Below the pieces are notes generated by a model. The model made no database searches and had not been told where the DNA came from. It saw only the letters and a program-made list of their open reading frames with translations. A program made the position numbers and the translations under genes. A DNA stretch of 64,000 nucleotides from Sphingomonas sp. J315 (lineage in GTDB: Bacteria > Pseudomonadota > Alphaproteobacteria > Sphingomonadales > Sphingomonadaceae), in assembly GCF_024666595.1 (NCBI RefSeq), contig NZ_CP088296.1, forward strand, positions 3,152,501-3,216,500, written 5' to 3'. Each line of letters opens with the position of its first letter. Positions within the stretch are counted from its first letter, which is position 1. Below, one piece after another: positions 59,501 through 64,000 of this stretch.

Positions 59501-59540
59501 CCCCTCCCGCTTGCGGGAGGGGCTGGGGGAGGGCCTGTCA
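59501..59540. repeat. Palindromic intergenic repeat, copy 2
   Basis: The same unit as 41211-41249, with one extra G: a perfect CCCCTCCCGC/GCGGGAGGGG hairpin, then CTGGGGGAGGGCCTGTCA. It follows gap, after a smaller CTGCCGC/GCGGTAG hairpin (59472), and may help stop transcription. Confidence 0.75.
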
Positions 59541-59652
59541 CCCCGCTGAACCATCGGATTGGCAGGCGGCCGCTTTCCTACAGCCGCCCCTTTCGGTTAG
59601 GGTCGAACCATGACGCACAGTCACTCCCTCCCGACCCCGACCGGCAGCGCCA

Positions 59653-59669
59653 CGTGTCAGCCTGACACG
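59653..59669. promoter_or_regulatory. Perfect palindrome CGTGTCAG-C-CTGACACG upstream of the MOSC gene
   Basis: Eight-base arms surround a single C, 75 bases upstream of the MOSC start; GTCAGA and GTCAGG half-sites follow at 59691 and 59700. It is a good candidate operator for the MOSC-pgk operon. No regulator gene is adjacent. Confidence 0.6.
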
Positions 59670-59743
59670 CGCATACACATGGCGAAAAACGTCAGACTTG
59701 TCAGGAACGGGTATGAAATTACCCGCTCAACCGGAGCGATCGC

Positions 59744-60199
59744 ATGACCGGCCGGATTGCAGGCATTGCCCGCCACGCCATCCCAAAGGGGCCGATGGAG
59801 ACCATCGACCACGCCACCGTCACGCTCGAAGGCGGTATCGGCGGCGATTTTCGCGGCGCGATGAAGGGCCAGCCCTACAAGCGCCAGGTCAGCCTGATCG
59901 AGGCGAACGACTGGGACGCCGCGATGGCTCAGGTCGGCCACTCGATCCCGTGGGAACAGCGTCGCGCCAACCTGCTGGTCGAGAATTTCGACCTGCCCCA
60001 GACCCCCGGTACCCGCATCCGCATCGGCGCGGACGTCGTCCTCGAAATCACCTGCGAGACCGAACCCTGTGAGCGGATGGAGGCGCTGGCCGATGGGCTG
60101 CGTGCCGCGCTCACCCCCGATTGGCGCGGCGGCGCGCTCACCAAAGTCATCACGCCCGGCAGCATTGCCGTCGGCGACAGCATCAGGATCGAAGAATGA
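59744..60199 (+). CDS. MOSC-domain protein
   Basis: The 151-residue protein has the MOSC beta-barrel pattern: MTGRIAGIARHAIPKGPMET, GIGGDFRGAMKGQPYKRQVS, and LIEANDWDAAM. The likely molybdenum-cofactor-sulfurase-type Cys-containing segment is EITCETEPCERMEALADGLR. Stand-alone MOSC proteins are thought to handle sulfur or molybdenum cofactor. The stop overlaps the pgk start (ATGA), an unusual coupling with glycolysis. The role is unknown. Confidence 0.88.
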   Translation: MTGRIAGIARHAIPKGPMETIDHATVTLEGGIGGDFRGAMKGQPYKRQVSLIEANDWDAAMAQVGHSIPWEQRRANLLVENFDLPQTPGTRIRIGADVVLEITCETEPCERMEALADGLRAALTPDWRGGALTKVITPGSIAVGDSIRIEE

Positions 60200-61386
60200 C
60201 CCGAGCCTTCAAGACCCTCGACGATATGGGCGACGTTACCGGCAAGCGTGTGCTGGTGCGCGAAGACCTGAACGTCCCGATGGCCGATGGTGCGGTCACC
60301 GACGACAACCGCTTCCGCGCGGCTGTCCAGACCGTCGCCGAACTCGCCGATCGCGGCGCAATCGTGCTGATTCTCGCCCATTTCGGCCGCCCCAAGGTGC
60401 CGAGCCCCGAACTCTCGACGGCTCAGCTTGCCCGTCCGTTCAGCCAGGTGCTGGGTCGCCCGGTGCGGTACATCGACTGGGAGGGCGACGCCGAGTCGGT
60501 CGCCACGCTTCAGCCCGGCGATATCGGCCTGCTCGAAAACACCCGCTTCTTCGGCGGCGAGGAGAAGAACGACCCGGCGACGGTCGACCGCTTCGCCGCG
60601 CTCGGCGATCTCTACGTCAACGACGCCTTCTCCGCCGCGCACCGCGCCCATGCCTCGACCGAGGGGCTGGCGCACCGCCTGCCCGCATTCGCCGGCCGCC
60701 AGATGGAGGCCGAACTCGACGCACTCGACAAGGCGCTCGGCAACCCCGACCACCCCGTCGCGGCAGTGGTCGGCGGGGCCAAGGTCTCGACCAAGCTCGA
60801 CGTGCTCAAGGCCATGGTGGGGAAGGTCGATCACCTCATCATCGGCGGCGGCATGGCCAACACCTTCCTCGCCGCGCGCGGCGTCGATGTCGGCAAGTCG
60901 CTGTGCGAGCATGAGCTGGCCGGCACTGCGGATGAGATCTTCGACGCCGCCGACAAGGCCAATTGCACGATCCATCTGCCCTATGACGTGATGGTGTCGA
61001 AGGAATTCGCCGCCAACCCGCCGTCGCTGCGCACCTGCAACGTCCATGAAGTCGCCGCCGACGAGATGATCCTGGACATCGGCCCGGCGGCGAGCGAGGC
61101 GCTGGCGGACGTGCTCAAGAATTGCCGCACGCTGGTCTGGAACGGCCCGCTCGGCGCGTTCGAGACCAAGCCGTTCGACACCGCCACCATGGCGCTCGCC
61201 CACACCGTCGCCGCGCTGACCAAGGAAGGGTCCTTGGTCTCGGTCGCCGGGGGCGGGGACACCGTCGCCGCGCTCAACCAGGCCGGCGTCGCGGGCGACA
61301 TGAGCTTCGTCTCCACCGCCGGCGGCGCGTTCCTCGAGTGGATGGAGGGCAAGGAACTGCCCGGGGTCGCGGCGCTGACGCGCTGA
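60196..61386 (+). CDS. pgk: Phosphoglycerate kinase
   Basis: The 396-residue enzyme makes ATP and 3-phosphoglycerate in glycolysis. The N-domain begins KRVLVREDLNVPMADGAVTD. ILILAHFGRPK, LLENTRFFGGEEKNDPATVD and NDAFSAAHRAHASTEGLAHR follow. The C-domain has GGAKVSTKLDVLKAM, WNGPLGAFETKPFDTATMAL and the Gly-rich SVAGGGDTVAALNQAG. The start is tied to the MOSC stop. fba follows after 101 bases. Confidence 0.96.
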   Translation: MTRAFKTLDDMGDVTGKRVLVREDLNVPMADGAVTDDNRFRAAVQTVAELADRGAIVLILAHFGRPKVPSPELSTAQLARPFSQVLGRPVRYIDWEGDAESVATLQPGDIGLLENTRFFGGEEKNDPATVDRFAALGDLYVNDAFSAAHRAHASTEGLAHRLPAFAGRQMEAELDALDKALGNPDHPVAAVVGGAKVSTKLDVLKAMVGKVDHLIIGGGMANTFLAARGVDVGKSLCEHELAGTADEIFDAADKANCTIHLPYDVMVSKEFAANPPSLRTCNVHEVAADEMILDIGPAASEALADVLKNCRTLVWNGPLGAFETKPFDTATMALAHTVAALTKEGSLVSVAGGGDTVAALNQAGVAGDMSFVSTAGGAFLEWMEGKELPGVAALTR

Positions 61387-61487
61387 CGGCATTTTTTCGG
61401 TCGCTTGGCTATCGTTGTCAGGCTTTTCAGCCGCTTGTCGCGCTGCAATAGGCCGCGCAACAAAGTGTCGGAACAGGGATGCCAGCG

Positions 61488-62390
61488 ATGAACACCGCCG
61501 AAATGACCGCCAAGATCGCCGAAGGTAGTGGCTTCATCGCCGCGCTCGATCAGTCGGGCGGTTCGACGCCCAAGGCGCTGGCCGGTTACGGCGTTTCGGA
61601 CGACGCCTGGTCGACCGAAGAGGAGATGTTCGGCCTGATCCACGCGATGCGCAGCCGCATCATCACCTCGCCCGCCTTTTCGGGTGACAAGGTGATCGGC
61701 GCGATCCTGTTCGAACGCACGATGGACGGCCAGGTTGATGGCAAGCCGACCCCGGCAGCGTTGATCGAGCGCGGCGTTGTCCCGTTCATCAAGATCGACA
61801 AGGGGCTGGAGGGCGAGGCGAACGGCGTTCAGCTGATGAAGCCGATGCCCGATCTCGACGCGCTGCTGACCAAGGCCAAGGGGCTCGGCGTGTTCGGCAC
61901 CAAGGAGCGCTCGGTGGTCAACCTCGCCAACCGCGAGGGGATCGCTGCGGTGGTGAAGCAGCAGTTCGAGATCGGCGCACAGGTGCTCGGACACGGCATG
62001 ATGCCGATCATCGAGCCAGAAGTGAACATCAAGTCGCCCGAGCGCGCTGAAGCCGACGCAATCCTCCGCGACGAAATCCTCAAGGCGCTCGACGCACTCC
62101 CCGAGGGGCAGCAGGTGATGCTCAAGCTGTCGATCCCCGCGACCCCCGGCCTGTTCGACCCGCTGGTCGACCATCCCAAGGTGCTGCGCGTCGTCGCCTT
62201 GTCCGGTGGCTACAAGCGCCCCGAAGCCTGTGCCGAGCTTGCCAAGAACCGGGGCATGATCGCCAGCTTCAGCCGCGCGCTGCTCGAGGATCTGCGCCAT
62301 GGCATGAACGACACCCAGTTCGATGCGTCGCTCGCCCGCGCGATTTTCGATATCCACCGCGCCTCGACCAGCAAGGCGGTCGCCGCCTGA
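61488..62390 (+). CDS. Class I fructose-bisphosphate aldolase
   Basis: The 300-residue enzyme cleaves fructose-1,6-bisphosphate through a lysine Schiff base. The motifs are GFIAALDQSGGSTPKALAGY, VPFIKIDKGLEGEANGVQLM, IIEPEVNIKSPERAEADAIL, and VMLKLSIPATPGLFDPLVDH, whose lysine is the likely Schiff base. The last part is LSGGYKRPEACAELAKNRGM. An ATG at 61479 is also possible, but AGGG touches it, so the second ATG at 61488 is better spaced. It continues the glycolytic order gap, pgk, aldolase. Confidence 0.93.
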   Translation: MNTAEMTAKIAEGSGFIAALDQSGGSTPKALAGYGVSDDAWSTEEEMFGLIHAMRSRIITSPAFSGDKVIGAILFERTMDGQVDGKPTPAALIERGVVPFIKIDKGLEGEANGVQLMKPMPDLDALLTKAKGLGVFGTKERSVVNLANREGIAAVVKQQFEIGAQVLGHGMMPIIEPEVNIKSPERAEADAILRDEILKALDALPEGQQVMLKLSIPATPGLFDPLVDHPKVLRVVALSGGYKRPEACAELAKNRGMIASFSRALLEDLRHGMNDTQFDASLARAIFDIHRASTSKAVAA

Positions 62391-62450
62391 GCGCAGGGGG
62401 CGTGAAACGGACGCTTCCCGTCGCCCGTTTCGCGCCCTATCAGCGGCGGC

Positions 62451-63137
62451 ATGATGATCGACGATGACGACCTGCCCCCGCTCGGCCCCGAATTCGCCGC
62501 CCAGTTCAAGCGCGACGACAAACGGCCGCCCTGCCAGCTCTATCTGATTTCTCCTCTCGACGTCGGCGGTACCTTCCCCGACAGGCTGGCGCGGGCACTC
62601 GACGCCGGGCCGGTCGCGGCCTTCCAGTTCCGCGTCAAGGACGTCGATCAGCACGAAGCGGCGCGCCTCGCGGATCCTTTGCTGCGGATCTGCGCAGACC
62701 GTGAGGTCGCGTTCATCGTCAACGACAGCATCAGCCTGGCCAAGCGCCTTGGCGCCGATGGCGTGCATCTGGGCCAGGGCGATGGCGATCCCCGCGAAGC
62801 CCGCGCCGTGCTCGGTCCGGCCGCGCAGATCGGCGTCACCTGTCACGACAGCCGCCATCTGGCGATGGAGGCCGGGGAGGCCGGGGCCGACTATGTCGCC
62901 TTCGGTGCCTTCTATCCCACCACGACCAAGCCGACGACGCACCGCCCTGACCCGGCGATCCTGTCGTGGTGGACGACGGTGTTCGAAATCCCGTGCGTGG
63001 CGATCGGCGGAATCACCCCCGCCAATGCCCTGCCCTTGATAAGCGCAGGCGCGGACTTCATTGCGGTGTCGAGCGCGGTGTGGGCGGGGGACGAGGCTGC
63101 GGCGGTGCGGGACTTCGCTCCGCTTCTTGGCGGCTGA
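62451..63137 (+). CDS. Thiamine-phosphate synthase ThiE-like protein
   Basis: A 228-residue TIM-barrel of the ThiE/TenI family, which joins the pyrimidine and thiazole halves of thiamine. Recognisable parts are LYLISPLDVGG, VAAFQFRVKDVDQHEAARLA, VAFIVNDSISLAKRLGADGV, HLGQGDGDPREARAVLG, VTCHDSRHLAMEAGEAGADY, and AIGGITPANALPLISAGADF. The typical arginine/lysine after FQFR is conserved. The N-terminal 30 residues are extra. TenI-like isomerases share the fold, so activity is not certain. No TPP riboswitch is recognisable upstream. Confidence 0.82.
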   Translation: MMIDDDDLPPLGPEFAAQFKRDDKRPPCQLYLISPLDVGGTFPDRLARALDAGPVAAFQFRVKDVDQHEAARLADPLLRICADREVAFIVNDSISLAKRLGADGVHLGQGDGDPREARAVLGPAAQIGVTCHDSRHLAMEAGEAGADYVAFGAFYPTTTKPTTHRPDPAILSWWTTVFEIPCVAIGGITPANALPLISAGADFIAVSSAVWAGDEAAAVRDFAPLLGG

Positions 63138-63202
63138 CCGGCAGGCGCGGAAACCGCTGCGCCGTTGCGCCGTTCTACCCCCGAACCGGTAGGAGAATTT
63201 GC

Positions 63203-64000
63203 GTGGGCAAGGGTGTTGCAGGATTGGTCGGAGCAGTCGCCCTCGCGATTGGCGGTGCGGTGGCGGTGCATGCGCAGAACAGTCCCGCGGAGAAAGCTGC
63301 ACCCGCAATGCCTGGGCTGAGCCGCGATATCCTCCATGTCCAGGTGATCCTCGACCATCTCGGCTTTCCACCCGGCCCGCTCGACGGGCGTGAGGGACAG
63401 GGGCTGACTGCGGCGCTCAAGGCGTTCCAGATCACGCGCCAGATCCCGGTCACCGGCAAGACCGATGCGCGCACCTTGCAGGCGCTGCACGCGCACCGCG
63501 CGATCCGGCCGACCCGGATCGTCCGGCTCACCGCCGACATGCTTGCGGGTCCGTTCGTCCGCCCCTGGCCGCGCGACCCGCAGGCGCAGGCGAAGCTCAA
63601 GACGATGGGCTATCGCTCGGCGCTGGAAAAGCTGGCCGAGATGTTCCACACCACGCCGCAGGTGCTGATCGAACTGAACAGCGCGGACACCAGGCTCGCC
63701 GTCGGGGTGCCGGTCGAGGTGCCGAACGCGATTCCGCAATCGCGCGACTATCCCGCCGACCTCAAGCCCGAATGGCGCAAGACGCTGACCGACCTCAATG
63801 TTAACGCGGTCCAGCCCAGGGCGAACCGCGTCGTGGTCGACAAGTCCGACAAGGTGCTGCGTGTATTCGATGCCAAGGGGATGCTCGCGGCGCAATTCAA
63901 CGTCACGGTCGGGAGCAAGCGCGACCCGTTGCCGATCGGCAGCTGGAAGATCAACGGCGTCGCGACCAATCCGGAGTTCCACTACAATCCCAAGCTGTTC
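63203..64000 (+). CDS. Peptidoglycan-binding, probable L,D-transpeptidase (cut by window edge)
   Basis: The first 266 residues are visible. A signal peptide or anchor lies at 1-24, ending in HAQN. A PG_binding_1 repeat spans about 43-95 (ILHVQVILDHLGFPPGPLDG, REGQGLTAALKAFQITRQIP). A LysM-like segment follows (LAEMFHTTPQVLIELNSADT). A YkuD-like start comes at about 210 (NRVVVDKSDKVLRVFDAKGM, LPIGSWKINGVATNPEFHYN). The catalytic Cys motif should lie beyond the window. Such enzymes cross-link peptidoglycan in the periplasm. The GTG start follows AGGAGAATTT. Confidence 0.85.
   Translation, partial: MGKGVAGLVGAVALAIGGAVAVHAQNSPAEKAAPAMPGLSRDILHVQVILDHLGFPPGPLDGREGQGLTAALKAFQITRQIPVTGKTDARTLQALHAHRAIRPTRIVRLTADMLAGPFVRPWPRDPQAQAKLKTMGYRSALEKLAEMFHTTPQVLIELNSADTRLAVGVPVEVPNAIPQSRDYPADLKPEWRKTLTDLNVNAVQPRANRVVVDKSDKVLRVFDAKGMLAAQFNVTVGSKRDPLPIGSWKINGVATNPEFHYNPKLF

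Noticed and set aside
62391..62450. TPP riboswitch before the ThiE-like gene
   Set aside because: The 60-base spacer is too short and has no CTGAGA-type motif.
1..64000. CRISPR array, prophage, insertion sequence or tRNA
   Set aside because: No regularly spaced repeats, integrase, transposase, attachment-site duplication or cloverleaf was found in either strand.

Overview
The window comes from a GC-rich alphaproteobacterium, most likely Sphingomonas or a close relative. The evidence is the FlaF/FlbT flagellar regulators, MotE-like and DUF6468 flagellar proteins, a Caulobacter/Sphingomonas-type TonB receptor, GTTC-N7-GTTC (alphaproteobacterial) LexA boxes, frequent GTG starts and stop/start overlaps, and G-rich palindromic intergenic repeats. 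No tRNA, rRNA, CRISPR array, insertion sequence or prophage was seen, and no gene-free stretch exceeds 300 bases.

Positions 1-29400 are a large motility and chemotaxis region. From the left, on the minus strand: motA, a STAS protein, cheY and a truncated cheA. Then come flaF; a FixL/FixJ-like two-component pair; an unusual block of double-HTH regulator, unknown protein, sigma-region-2-like protein and globin-coupled chemoreceptor; and an flbT, fliI, fliJ and lytic transglycosylase block. On the plus strand follow flgE, flgK, a frameshifted flgL and a membrane chemoreceptor. Next are a TPR-like secreted protein, small envelope proteins and a GAF protein. A divergent pair of operons closes the region: fliL, fliM, DUF6468, motE-like (minus) and flgF, flgG, flgA, flgH (plus), ending in a strong terminator. 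No flagellin, flgI or export-gate genes lie in the window.

Positions 29700-38850 are a polysaccharide-utilisation locus for a uronate-containing polymer: a FadR-type GntR regulator and a DUF4861 protein on the minus strand; a GH105 hydrolase, a large secreted toroid-type protein, a TonB receptor and an alginate-lyase-family protein on the plus strand. TTGT-N3-ACAA and CACCGGT-centred palindromes sit at its promoters.

Positions 38880-56320 are mostly housekeeping: rarA and radA (each with a LexA box), PadR plus DUF2218, a GT4 glycosyltransferase, two glutathione transferases, a WYL-type regulator, CvpA, a scaffold protein, a Kef-type antiporter, dgkA, a GAF-EAL phosphodiesterase, an M1 aminopeptidase, 5-formyl-THF cyclo-ligase, a probable 6S RNA and zapA. 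Positions 56460-63140 hold central metabolism: tkt, gap, a MOSC protein, pgk, class I fba and a thiE-like gene. The start of an L,D-transpeptidase-like gene runs off the right end.

Five genes (flgL, the secreted toroid-type protein, the TonB receptor, a DUF2975 gene and zapA) are interrupted by six single-base indels, all inside G tracts of the coding strand. This looks like a systematic homopolymer error in the sequence, although true mutations are possible.
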